Source: Pseudomonas sp. DTU12.3 (lineage in GTDB: Bacteria > Pseudomonadota > Gammaproteobacteria > Pseudomonadales > Pseudomonadaceae). Taken from it: a DNA stretch of 64,000 nucleotides. Where the stretch lies: the NCBI RefSeq assembly GCF_004124275.1, contig NZ_CP027218.1:1925501-1989500 (forward strand), given 5' to 3'. A program made the position numbers and the translations under genes. Positions 8,305 through 16,901 of this stretch are shown here, one piece after another (position 1 is the stretch's first letter; every line of letters begins with the position of its first letter). The notes under the pieces were generated by a model that did no database searches, had not been told where the DNA came from, and worked only from the letters and a program-made list of their open reading frames with translations.

Positions 8305-9255
8305 TCAGCGATGGACCACGCCAGGCAGTACGCAGAGCATTTCGTACAGCAGGTTGGCGGCCAGCAGCGAGGTGTTGCCGGAGGTGTCGTAAGCGGGCGA
8401 GACTTCTACCAGATCGCAACCGATCAGGTCGAGGCCTTGGCAGCCACGAACGATTTCAATTGCCTGAATGGTCGTCAGACCACCGATTTCCGGGGTGCCG
8501 GTGCCCGGTGCCCAAGCCGGATCGATGCCGTCGATGTCGAAGCTCAGATACACCGGACCGCCGCCGACTTTCTCGCGAACTTCAGCCATCAGCGGCGCCA
8601 GCGACTTGTGCCAGCACTCTTCGGCTTGTACGACGCGGAAGCCCTGATCGCGGCTCCAGTTGAAGTCATCAGCGGTGTAACCCTGGGCGCGCAGACCGAT
8701 CTGCACGACGCGGTCGCAATCGAGCAGACCTTCTTCGACGGCGCGACGGAAGGTCGTACCGTGGGCGATTTTCTCGCCGAACATGTGATCGTTGACGTCA
8801 GCGTGGGCATCGATGTGCACCAGACCGACCTTGCCGTGTTTCTTGTGAATCGCCCGCAGGATCGGCAGGGTGATGGTGTGGTCGCCACCCAGGGTCATCG
8901 GGATCACGTTGTGCTCGAGGATGTTGTCGTAGGCTTCTTCGATGATGCGCACGGCGTCGAGCAGGTTGAAGGTGTTGATCGCCACGTCACCGATGTCGGC
9001 CACGGCCAGCGAGTCGAACGGCGCAGCGCCGGTCGCCATGTTGTACGGGCGGATCATCACCGATTCGGCGCGGATGTCGCGTGGCCCGAAGCGGGTGCCG
9101 GGGCGCAGCGAAGTCCCGATGTCCAGTGGCACGCCTACGAAGGCAGCGTCCAGGCCGGCAGCGGTCGGTACATGGGGGAGTCGGAGCATGGTGGCGATGC
9201 CGCCGAAGCGCGGCATTTCGTTGCCGCCCAGTGGTTGGTGAAGAATCTTGTCCAC
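8305..9255 (-). CDS. gbuA: Guanidinobutyrase
   Basis: Ureohydrolase of 316 residues that splits 4-guanidinobutyrate into 4-aminobutyrate and urea, a late step of the arginine transaminase/dehydrogenase routes. The binuclear manganese motifs are intact: GGDHTITLP, HIDAHADVND and SFDIDGIDPAWAPGTGTPE. It begins with GTG preceded by GAGG, and the opening MDKILHQPLGGNEMPRFGG agrees with my memory of GbuA rather than agmatinase SpeB. Divergent from gbuR and followed by the SnoaL-like gene and an NCS1 permease, the same order as PA1421-PA1419. Agmatinase is the main alternative. Confidence 0.9.
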   Translation of the reverse strand: MDKILHQPLGGNEMPRFGGIATMLRLPHVPTAAGLDAAFVGVPLDIGTSLRPGTRFGPRDIRAESVMIRPYNMATGAAPFDSLAVADIGDVAINTFNLLDAVRIIEEAYDNILEHNVIPMTLGGDHTITLPILRAIHKKHGKVGLVHIDAHADVNDHMFGEKIAHGTTFRRAVEEGLLDCDRVVQIGLRAQGYTADDFNWSRDQGFRVVQAEECWHKSLAPLMAEVREKVGGGPVYLSFDIDGIDPAWAPGTGTPEIGGLTTIQAIEIVRGCQGLDLIGCDLVEVSPAYDTSGNTSLLAANLLYEMLCVLPGVVHR

Positions 9256-9378
9256 GGGTAAGGCCTCATCGTCTTTGTTTTATTTATGTCGGCGCGCCGT
9301 ACAGCACAGGTCCGGGCGCCGCTGTGGGGCCGATGATGCGAAATGTAGTGCGGGGAAAGAATCGCTACGGGCAAAAAC

Positions 9379-9402
9379 TTAGTTCAGATTTTTCTAAACT
9401 AA
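9379..9402. promoter_or_regulatory. Candidate GbuR operator
   Basis: Perfect inverted repeat TTAGTT-N12-AACTAA in the gbuA-gbuR intergenic region, about 125 bases before the gbuA start. It has the dyad spacing of LysR-type sites. Binding is inferred from position and symmetry only. Confidence 0.5.
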
Positions 9403-9462
9403 TGGCGACGCCGGGATTAGACTTTGGCGGATTCGAATGGTGTGTCCGGCTGGGGATTGTTG

Positions 9463-9611
9463 CCCTCACCCCAGCCCTCTCCCCCAGGAGAGGGAGCTGA
9501 TCTCCATTGCTTTCAAATCCTGAGTTCGACTCGATATCGCAGGTCGGCGTAAATCCTCATAACAGCTCGGTAGGCTCCCTCTCCCTCCGGGAGAGGGCTG
9601 GGGTGAGGGGC
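9463..9611. repeat. Solo copy of the CCCTCACCCCAGCCCTCTCC element
   Basis: Ends are inverted: CCCTCACCCCAGCCCTCTCC at the left and GGAGAGGGCTGGGGTGAGGG at the right, with an internal CAGGTCGGCGTAAATCC. The same ends bound the tandem array at 31722 and the element at 44935. It lies inside the gbuR 5' region. Confidence 0.85.
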
Positions 9612-9650
9612 TTTTCCCACAGACACACAGTTGCAAAGCCCGGAGTAGAC

Positions 9651-10544
9651 ATGGCCAACGCTTTACCCGACCTCAAACTGTTGCGCATCTTCGTCAGCGT
9701 CGTGCGTCATCAGGGTTTCGCCAACGCGCAACAGGAACTCAACCTGTCGACCTCGGCGATCAGCACCTACATGAGCCAGCTCGAAGCCGCGCTCGGCCTG
9801 GTGCTGTGTCATCGCGGGCGCGGCGGGTTCAGCCTGACCAGCAAGGGTGAGCTGTTCCATCAGGAAACCCTGCGCCTGCTCGCTGAACTCGAAGGTTTCG
9901 AGCAATACGCCGCCGCGCTCAAGGGCGAACTGCGCGGCACGCTCAACCTCGGGGTGATCGACTCCACGGTCAGCGACAAGGCTCTGCCGTTCGCCGAAGC
10001 CATCGGCGGTTACAGCCAGGAACACCCGGCGGTGCATTTGCATTTGTCGGTGATGAGCCCGTACGAACTGCAACTTGGCGTGCAGGACAACCGCCTCGAT
10101 CTGGCCATTGGTGCGTTTTCCACGCGCATGAGCGGTCTGGTCTATATGCCGCTGTACCGCGAGCAGCACTGGTTGTATTGCAGCAGCCGGCATCCGTTGT
10201 TCAACGAGCGACGTATTCCCGAGCAGGTCATCACCCAGCAACGCATGGTCGGGCGCGGTTACTGGAGTCAGGCGGAACTGGCCCGGCACGGCTTCAAACA
10301 CAGCGCCGCGACGGTGGAGAGTATGGAGGCGCAGCTGATTCTGGTGCTGTCCGGCGCCTACATCGGTTACTTGCCGGAGCATTACGCTCAGGCGTGGGCC
10401 GACAAGGGCGACTTGCGTGTGTTGCTGCCGGCGACCTTCGGTTATCAGGCGCCGTTCTCGATGATCATGCGCCGGGGCCGCAGCCGCGAGCCGCTGATCC
10501 AGACGTTCCGTGATTTGCTCAAAGCTCAGCTCAATCAGGCTTAG
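9651..10544 (+). CDS. gbuR: LysR-family regulator of guanidinobutyrase
   Basis: A 297-residue LysR protein: HTH at about 1-65 (GFANAQQELNLSTSAISTYM) and effector domain after about residue 90. The ATG at 9651 follows GGAG and is the conserved position; the open frame extends upstream through a repeat element, which is not coding. Divergent from gbuA exactly as PA1422 is from PA1421, where GbuR activates gbuA in response to 4-guanidinobutyrate. Target assignment is by synteny. Confidence 0.85.
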   Translation: MANALPDLKLLRIFVSVVRHQGFANAQQELNLSTSAISTYMSQLEAALGLVLCHRGRGGFSLTSKGELFHQETLRLLAELEGFEQYAAALKGELRGTLNLGVIDSTVSDKALPFAEAIGGYSQEHPAVHLHLSVMSPYELQLGVQDNRLDLAIGAFSTRMSGLVYMPLYREQHWLYCSSRHPLFNERRIPEQVITQQRMVGRGYWSQAELARHGFKHSAATVESMEAQLILVLSGAYIGYLPEHYAQAWADKGDLRVLLPATFGYQAPFSMIMRRGRSREPLIQTFRDLLKAQLNQA

Positions 10545-10562
10545 CGTGTAGGAAAAAGAAGT

Positions 10563-11159
10563 ATGTCCAGACTGCAATGCCCGCGCTGCCTGCGCCCCCA
10601 AACCCATTGCCTGTGCCCGCTGATCCCGCGCCTCGACAGCCGCACGCGGGTGTTGCTGTTGCAGCACCCGAGCGAGGTCAATCATGCGCTGAATACCGCG
10701 CGGTTGGCGGCGCTCGGGTTGAGCAATGCCGAGCTGATCGTTGGCGAAGTGTTCGAGGATTTGCCGACGCTGCTCAATCAGCCAGGGTATCGGGCGCGGT
10801 TGTTGTTTCCCGCCGATGATGCGCAGCCGATGCAGACTTATGGCGAATCAGATGAGCCGCTGTTGCTGGTGGTGCCGGACGGCACGTGGCGCAAGGCGCG
10901 CAAGATGCTCCACCTCAATCCGCTGCTGGCGGGGTTGCCACGGGTGACGCTGGCCGAGGGCGGCGTGTCGCGCTATCGCTTGCGCAAGGCACCGGGGCCG
11001 GGGGCGTTGTCGACGATTGAGGCGATTGTGCAGGCGTTGCACACGCTGGAAGCGCCGGCGTCATTCGAGCCGTTGCTCAAGCCGTTCGAGGCGTTGATCG
11101 AGGGGCAGATTGCGGCGATGGGGGAGGAGACCTTCCAGCGTAATCATGGCGATAGATAA
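10563..11159 (+). CDS. tapT: DTW-domain tRNA-uridine aminocarboxypropyltransferase
   Basis: A 198-residue enzyme of the DTW family, which transfers the 3-amino-3-carboxypropyl group of S-adenosylmethionine to a uridine in tRNA (U47 for E. coli TapT/YfiP). The N-terminal zinc-type cysteines (CPRCLRPQTHCLC) and the signature VPDGTWRKARKM are present, with SRYRLRKAP further on. It starts 18 bases after gbuR on the same strand, although the functions look unrelated. Confidence 0.85.
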   Translation: MSRLQCPRCLRPQTHCLCPLIPRLDSRTRVLLLQHPSEVNHALNTARLAALGLSNAELIVGEVFEDLPTLLNQPGYRARLLFPADDAQPMQTYGESDEPLLLVVPDGTWRKARKMLHLNPLLAGLPRVTLAEGGVSRYRLRKAPGPGALSTIEAIVQALHTLEAPASFEPLLKPFEALIEGQIAAMGEETFQRNHGDR

Positions 11160-11171
11160 GTGCTGAGGCGG

Positions 11172-11279
11172 CTGGCCTCTTCGCGAGCAGGCTCGCTCCC
11201 ACATTTGATCGCAGGTGCACACAAACTCTGTGTTCACCACAAATCCCCTTGTGGGAGCGAGCCTGCTCGCGAAGGCGCC
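11172..11279. repeat. REP-like inverted pair
   Basis: TTCGCGAGCAGGCTCGCTCCCAC faces its complement across about 55 bases. It separates the 3' ends of tapT and the adaptor gene mapC. Confidence 0.88.
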
Positions 11280-11308
11280 GGGTCAATCACAGCAGTGCTT
11301 TGCAAAGG

Positions 11309-12670
11309 CTAGCGTTCGCGCATCGCCTCGGTTCTGGCCTTGAGCACGGGTTTGAGCAGGTAATCGAGGACGCTTTTTTCCCCGGTAATAATGTCCACCG
11401 TCGCCACCATCCCTGGAATGATCAGCAGCGGTTTCACATCCCCGCCCAAATGGTTTTTATCAGTGCGCACCTGAATCAGATAAAAACTGTTGCCCTTGTC
11501 ATCGGTGATCGTGTCGGCCCCGATCAGCTCAAGCTTGGCGCTCAGCCCACCGTAAATCGTGTAGTCATAAGCGCTGAACTTGACCATGGCTTTCTGGCCC
11601 GGATGCAGGAACGCGACGTCCTGCGGACGCACCTTGGCCTCAATCAACAGGTTGTCTTCCAGCGGCACGATTTCAACCATATCGCTGCCCGGCTGCACCA
11701 CACCACCGATGGTGTTGACCTTCAATTGCTTGATCACGCCATGCACCGGTGAGGTCACGGTGGTGCGGCTGACACGGTCGTCGATGGCGATGCTGGAGGC
11801 GGTGATTTTCGACAGGTCGGTGCGTTTCTGATTGAGGTCCTTGGCCGCGTCGGAGCGGAAGGTCTGTTCCGATTCGTCGATCTTGCTCTTGATTTCGTTG
11901 ATCGCCGATTCCGCCCGGGGGATCGCCAGCGTCGTCGCGTTGAGCGAGCCACGAATCTCCACCGCGCTGCGCTTGAGCCGCAGGATTTCCACTGGCGATA
12001 CCGCGCCGGTGCCGACCAGCGGCGCCGACATGTTCATCTCTTGTTGCAGCAACGCGAGGCTGGAGCTGAACTGGCCTTGCTTGGAGCGAAATTCGGCCAG
12101 CTCCTGAGTTTTCTGGCGCAGCTGTTCGGTGAGGGTGCGTTGCTCACTGGCCAGTCGGCGCTGGCGCTGGTCGTACAGCGAACGCTCGTCCTCGGCGACT
12201 TGCGGGGCCTTGGCGATTACCTCGTCGGAGAGCTTGAATGGCCGGCCTTCGGCCTCTGCCGAAAGCCGTTCAACCTGCGCGGTCAGCGCATAGCGATCGG
12301 CCTCGCTTTCACCCTTGTTCGACAGAAAACGCGTGTCATCCAGACGCAACAGCTTGTCGCCCTTGTTCACCATTTGCCCTTCACGCACGAAGATTTCGGT
12401 AACGATGCCGCCCTCAAGGTTCTGGATCACCTGAACCTTGCTCGACGGAATCGCCTTGCCTTCGCCCATGGTCACTTCTTCGAGCACGGCGAACTTGGCC
12501 CAGACCAACGCGCTGATCAACAGCGCCGCCGCCAGCCACACGGTAATCCGCGACCAGCGCGGCGAGTCCTGCAACGAGGCGCCGGCGGTTTCCGGCATGA
12601 ATTCGGCTTCGGCGCTTTTGCCGAAACTGTCGAAGTAGCCGCGTGATTTGCTATCGGAGGAAGCAGACAT
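11309..12670 (-). CDS. mapC: HlyD-family membrane fusion protein of a type I secretion system
   Basis: A 453-residue periplasmic adaptor with one N-terminal membrane segment (about residues 38-58), a beta-barrel/lipoyl half (GEGKAIPSSKVQVIQNLEGG), a long helical hairpin (about 110-300) and the second half TVTSPVHGVIKQLKVNTIGG. The ATG at 12670 follows GGAG and is 10 bases after the ABC gene stop. With mapB and mapE it should form the tripartite exporter for the adhesin at 16902. The LapC homologue of the lap locus is the alternative name. Confidence 0.85.
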   Translation of the reverse strand: MSASSDSKSRGYFDSFGKSAEAEFMPETAGASLQDSPRWSRITVWLAAALLISALVWAKFAVLEEVTMGEGKAIPSSKVQVIQNLEGGIVTEIFVREGQMVNKGDKLLRLDDTRFLSNKGESEADRYALTAQVERLSAEAEGRPFKLSDEVIAKAPQVAEDERSLYDQRQRRLASEQRTLTEQLRQKTQELAEFRSKQGQFSSSLALLQQEMNMSAPLVGTGAVSPVEILRLKRSAVEIRGSLNATTLAIPRAESAINEIKSKIDESEQTFRSDAAKDLNQKRTDLSKITASSIAIDDRVSRTTVTSPVHGVIKQLKVNTIGGVVQPGSDMVEIVPLEDNLLIEAKVRPQDVAFLHPGQKAMVKFSAYDYTIYGGLSAKLELIGADTITDDKGNSFYLIQVRTDKNHLGGDVKPLLIIPGMVATVDIITGEKSVLDYLLKPVLKARTEAMRER

Positions 12671-12680
12671 GGGGCAACTC

Positions 12681-14840
12681 CTAGACCGCCGCCGAGCCGA
12701 CGCGGCCCTTGCGCAGTGCATCGATGACCGCTTCCTTCGGACCGTCGGCGACGACCCGGCCGTTGTCCAGCACCAGCAAACGATCCACCAGGCTCAGCAT
12801 CGACGTGCGGTGGGTGACCAGCAGCAGCGTCTTGCCTTGCACCCAGCCATGCAGCTTCTGCCGCAGTTGGTCTTCGCTGCTGTTGTCCATGGCGCTGGTG
12901 GGTTCGTCGAGCAGCATGATCGGCGGATCGAGCAACAAGGATCGTGCGAGCAACACCGCCTGACGCTGGCCACCGGAGAGCAATTGCCCGCGCTCGCCAA
13001 CCGGCCGGTCGAAGCCTTGTGGATGCTGGCGGGCGAGTTCGGTGACGCCGGTCAGCTCAGCCACTTCTAGCATCCGCGAATCGCTGATGTAGCGAGCACC
13101 GAGCGTGAGGTTGTCGCGCAGGCTGCCGGCCAGCAGCGGCAGATCGTGGGCGACGTAACCGATCTGTTGGCGCAGGTCGGCGACATCCAGTTGCCGCAAG
13201 TCGAGGCCGTCAAGCAGCAACTGGCCTTCTTCCGGTTCGTAAAAACCCATGACCAGGCGCGCCAGGGTGCTTTTGCCGGAACCGCTGCGGCCAATGATGC
13301 CGACCCGTTCGCCGGCTTTCAGGCTGAACGTGACATTGCTCAGGGCCGGCGCATTCTGGCCGTTGTAATGGAAGGTCACGCCGTTGACGTCCAGCGCCCC
13401 CTGCAACTGCGTGCGCTCCAATGGCCGTTGTTTGCCGTCACGCTCCTGCGGCAGGGACATCAGCGCATCGGTACTTTTCATGGTCAGTTGCGCTTGCTGA
13501 TAACGAGTGATCAGCCCGGCGATCTGCCCGAGTGGCGCGAGCACGCGGCTGCCGAGCATGTAACTGGCGACCAGCGCGCCGACGCTGAGGTTGCCGGCGA
13601 TGATGCTGTAGACCCCGGCAACGATCGTCGCCATCCCCGAAAACTGCTGGATGAACAGCGTGCCGTTGGTGGCCAGCGCCGAGAGGTTGCGCGCATGGCT
13701 GTCGAGACGGGTGAGGGCGCCGTGGGTGCTTTCCCATTTGTGCTGGCGCTCGCTCTCTGCACTGCAGGCCTTGAGGGTTTCCAGGCCGCCGAGGGTTTCG
13801 ATCAGCACGGCCTGGCGTTCGGCACCGAGGCTCAGGCTTTTCTGCACGGTATCGCGCAGGCGCACCTGAATCACCAGGGCGAAGATGATCGTCAGCGGAA
13901 ACGCCAGCAGCGGAATCACCACCAGCCAGCCACCGAGCAGGCCGATCACCACCAGCATCAACACCACGAAAGGCAGGTCAATCAGGCTGGTCAGGGTCAC
14001 TGCGGTGAGAAACTCGCGCAGGCCCTGGAAATCATGAATGCTCTGGGCGAATCCGCCGATGGTCGCCGGCCGCGCCTTCATCGACATGCCGGTGATGCGC
14101 TCGAACAAAGTCGCGGAAAGGATCACATCGGTTTTCTTGCCGGCGGTGTCCAGCAGGTGCGCGCGCACCACTCGCAGTACCAGTTCGAAACCAGTGCCGA
14201 TCAGCAGCCCGATCGACAGCACCCACAAGGTCGACGTGGCCTGATTCGGAACCACGCGGTCGTAGGTCTGCATGACGAACAGCGGCACCATCAGCCCCAA
14301 AAGGTTGATCAGGAAACTGGCGAGGATGGCATCGCTGTAGAGCCATTTCGACAGCTTCAGGGTGTCGCGAAACCACGCATGCACACGCGGCACCAGTGGC
14401 GAGCGCAGGTCTTCGAGTTCATGGCGCGGACGGGCAAACAAGGCCTGGCCGCTGTAGTGCTCAGTGAGTTCTTCGCGGCTGACCCATTGCTCGCCGCCAT
14501 CGGCTTCGCTGGGCAGGATCAGTGCTTTGCCGTCGTCGCCGAAACGCCGCAACACCGCAGTGCGACCGTCGTTGAGCAGCAACAGGATTGGCAGATTAAG
14601 CGGCGAAATATCTTTCAGATCACGGCGCAAAATGCGCGCCTGCAACCCGGCCCGGGCGGCTGCGCGGGGCAGCAGATCCAGGCTCAGGCGTTGCTTGTTC
14701 AGGGGCAGCCCGGCACTCAGGCTGGCGCGACTGACGATCGCGCCATGCAGTTTGCAGAGGATCAACAGACCGTCAAGTAACGGATCATCGAAGCTCAGCC
14801 GCGGATCGATCCCGGTGTTACCGGGTTCCAAACTGGTCAT
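12681..14840 (-). CDS. mapB: Type I secretion ABC exporter (LapB/MapB type)
   Basis: A 719-residue ABC transporter: N-terminal C39-like domain (about 1-140), six-helix membrane domain (about 155-440) and nucleotide-binding domain with Walker A GRSGSGKST (about residue 515), signature LSGGQRQ (about 620), Walker B IMLLDEPTSAMD and H-loop VTHR. The C39-like domain lacks an obvious Cys-His peptidase pair, as in exporters of RTX adhesins that are not cleaved on export. Co-directional with mapE upstream and mapC downstream. Confidence 0.88.
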   Translation of the reverse strand: MTSLEPGNTGIDPRLSFDDPLLDGLLILCKLHGAIVSRASLSAGLPLNKQRLSLDLLPRAAARAGLQARILRRDLKDISPLNLPILLLLNDGRTAVLRRFGDDGKALILPSEADGGEQWVSREELTEHYSGQALFARPRHELEDLRSPLVPRVHAWFRDTLKLSKWLYSDAILASFLINLLGLMVPLFVMQTYDRVVPNQATSTLWVLSIGLLIGTGFELVLRVVRAHLLDTAGKKTDVILSATLFERITGMSMKARPATIGGFAQSIHDFQGLREFLTAVTLTSLIDLPFVVLMLVVIGLLGGWLVVIPLLAFPLTIIFALVIQVRLRDTVQKSLSLGAERQAVLIETLGGLETLKACSAESERQHKWESTHGALTRLDSHARNLSALATNGTLFIQQFSGMATIVAGVYSIIAGNLSVGALVASYMLGSRVLAPLGQIAGLITRYQQAQLTMKSTDALMSLPQERDGKQRPLERTQLQGALDVNGVTFHYNGQNAPALSNVTFSLKAGERVGIIGRSGSGKSTLARLVMGFYEPEEGQLLLDGLDLRQLDVADLRQQIGYVAHDLPLLAGSLRDNLTLGARYISDSRMLEVAELTGVTELARQHPQGFDRPVGERGQLLSGGQRQAVLLARSLLLDPPIMLLDEPTSAMDNSSEDQLRQKLHGWVQGKTLLLVTHRTSMLSLVDRLLVLDNGRVVADGPKEAVIDALRKGRVGSAAV

Positions 14841-14899
14841 ATTGATCGCCTGTGGCGAGGGAGCTTGCTCCCGCTTGAGTGCGCAGCACTCACACTGTT

Positions 14900-15001
14900 G
14901 ATCGTTCCCACGCTCTGCGTGGGAATGCCTCTAGGGACGCTCTGCGTCCAGTGACGCGGAGCGCCATGGGCTGCGTTCCCACGCAGAGCGTGGGAACGAT
15001 C
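14900..15001. repeat. GATCGTTCCCACGC palindromic repeat
   Basis: GATCGTTCCCACGCTCTGCG and its exact complement face each other, with GGGACGCTCTGCGTCC nested inside. It lies between mapE and mapB and could attenuate transcription within the operon. Related copies occur at 38709, 46580 and 47335. Confidence 0.88.
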
Positions 15002-15008
15002 AAGATCG

Positions 15009-16367
15009 CTACTTCAGCTCGGGCAGGCGGGCTTCGTTTTTGACTTCGCTCGCGGCGATGGCATCGGCCGGCAGCACCACCCGTTGTTTGCTCAGCAACT
15101 GGCCCATGTTCGCCAGCACGCGGTACATCGAATATTCCTCGGTGTAGCGGATTTCGGTGTAGCGACGGTTGGCGTTGTAGAGCTCGTTTTCACTGTCGAG
15201 CAAGTCGAGCAGGGTGCGTTGGCCGAGGCCGAACTGATCCTGATACGCGGCGCGTACCCGCTTGGTGGTTTCAGCGTATTCGCGGGCGGTCGGGGTCTGC
15301 TTCTTCGCGTTGACCATGGCGTTCCACGCCAGGTGAATGTTCTCGTTGAGCTGGCGCAGGGCGTTGTTGCGGATGTCCATGGCCTGGTTGATCTGGTGCG
15401 CATCGGAGGCCAGTCGCGCCTTGTCGCTGCCGCCGCGGAACAGGTTGTAGTTCATGATTACGCCGACACGCCATTCGTTGTCGTGGCCTTCATCGCCTTG
15501 CACGTTGTTGTTCGCACCGACGGCCGCTTCGGCATCGAAACGTGGATAGAACGGCGACTTGGCCACTTCGTACTGGCTCTCGGCCGACTGCACGTCAGCC
15601 TGCGCGGATTTCAGATATGGGTTGTTCTCGACCATGCTCTGCTGTGCTTCCGGCAGGCTGGTCGGCAGTTCGCCACGGGTCGAAGCCGGCGCTTCCAGCT
15701 CGTCGGGCAGACGTCCGACCACGCTGTAGAAGTTCGACTCGGCGTCGGCCAGATCGACTTCGGCGGTGTCGAGGTTGTTCTGTGCCAGCGCTTTACGGGC
15801 GACCGATTGATCGGAGTCTGCGGTGCTGCCGATGCCGCGTTCGGTACGCAGACCGATCTGATCGTTGACGCGCAAATGCGCCTGCAGGTTGTTCTTCGCC
15901 AGAGTCACCAGTTCACGGCGCTTGAGCACTTCGAGATAGACCTCGATGGTGCGCAGGGCCAGATCCTGGGCGGTGCCTTGCGCATAATAGGCGCGCGAAT
16001 TGGACACGCCTTTGGTGCGCTCGACCTCGTTGGCGGTGTTGAAACCGTCGAACAGCATTTGCCGCAGCCGCAGCTCGGACTGGGTGTAGTTGAGAATTCG
16101 GGTGTCGTGGTTACCGAAGGCCCGGGTGTTGGTGTTATCGCTGTAGCCACGGCCATAAGCAGCGTTCAAATCGACGGACGGATAGAAGCCGCCCTTGGCG
16201 ACTTTCACTTGTTCATCAGCCGACAGGCGGGCGTCCACGCGCGAAGCAAGTTCCGGGTGGGTGGCAATGGTGCTCTGGATGGCTTCGGTGAGGTTCATGG
16301 CCTGGGCTTGAGAAGTGCAAGCCATGGCCAGCAAAACCGCGCTGCAGAGGGGGGTTAGAACGCGCAT
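15009..16367 (-). CDS. mapE: TolC-family outer-membrane protein of the type I system
   Basis: A 452-residue TolC-like channel. A signal peptide (MRVLTPLCSAVLLAMACTSQAQA) precedes a repeated coiled-coil/beta organisation with the typical motifs ATHPELASRVDARLSADEQV and GQRTLLDLLDSENELYNANRRY. It should connect to the MapB/MapC inner-membrane pair. GGGAG precedes the ATG. It is the first gene of a minus-strand operon divergent from the adhesin, and a 534-base intergenic region holds both promoters. Confidence 0.87.
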   Translation of the reverse strand: MRVLTPLCSAVLLAMACTSQAQAMNLTEAIQSTIATHPELASRVDARLSADEQVKVAKGGFYPSVDLNAAYGRGYSDNTNTRAFGNHDTRILNYTQSELRLRQMLFDGFNTANEVERTKGVSNSRAYYAQGTAQDLALRTIEVYLEVLKRRELVTLAKNNLQAHLRVNDQIGLRTERGIGSTADSDQSVARKALAQNNLDTAEVDLADAESNFYSVVGRLPDELEAPASTRGELPTSLPEAQQSMVENNPYLKSAQADVQSAESQYEVAKSPFYPRFDAEAAVGANNNVQGDEGHDNEWRVGVIMNYNLFRGGSDKARLASDAHQINQAMDIRNNALRQLNENIHLAWNAMVNAKKQTPTAREYAETTKRVRAAYQDQFGLGQRTLLDLLDSENELYNANRRYTEIRYTEEYSMYRVLANMGQLLSKQRVVLPADAIAASEVKNEARLPELK

Positions 16368-16901
16368 GGGTGCATCTCCCTGAGTCCTGATGGTGCGTTA
16401 CTGTCGCCAAATATTTGACGGAATTTTTAGGTGTAGGCGTTTCACTCTTGTAACAACAGAGCTAAGAACATCCTAGAGCGTAGCTAAGAAAAATTTTTCA
16501 TAAGGCTTATGCCGAAAAAAACTTATGCGCTTTGTAAAATCCGGCACATTGTTCAGCACGAAAGCCTTTGTTTCATGCGCTTTAGGGAGCTCAAAAAGGC
16601 TTGAGGAAAGTTCCACTCACTTTGCGACATACGGCGAAGTACTGCTGAAGGGGAGGGACGCGTAGCGGTCGATGAGCGACAGATTTTTGTCACTCGGGTG
16701 ATTCACCACCGTTACGTAGCGCTAGCAGGCGGGTTGTCTTGATCAGGGTTCACAAGTGCTTGATCGCACTTGAGTTTCCTTATCGGACGGACACTGCGAA
16801 ACGAACTGTCGAGGGTGCGAGCGTCACCTCCGGCAACCCGATTGAGCCATGGGCTGCTTCGCTTACCAGTGCCGACGGTGGTCGGCAGCGGAGGATTTCA
16901 C
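16368..16901. promoter_or_regulatory. Divergent mapE/mapA control region
   Basis: A 534-base gene-free stretch with AT-rich centre (about 16470-16540). It contains the perfect 13-base palindrome CATAAGGCTTATG at 16499-16511 and a further CTTATGC half at about 16522. The adhesin start is set by GGAGGA at 16890-16895. Frames that run through this region lack codon bias and a ribosome binding site. Confidence 0.6.

Noticed and set aside
16770..16901. N-terminal extension of the adhesin from 16770
   Set aside because: The conserved retention module starts at 16902 directly after GGAGGA; the upstream codons lack a ribosome binding site.
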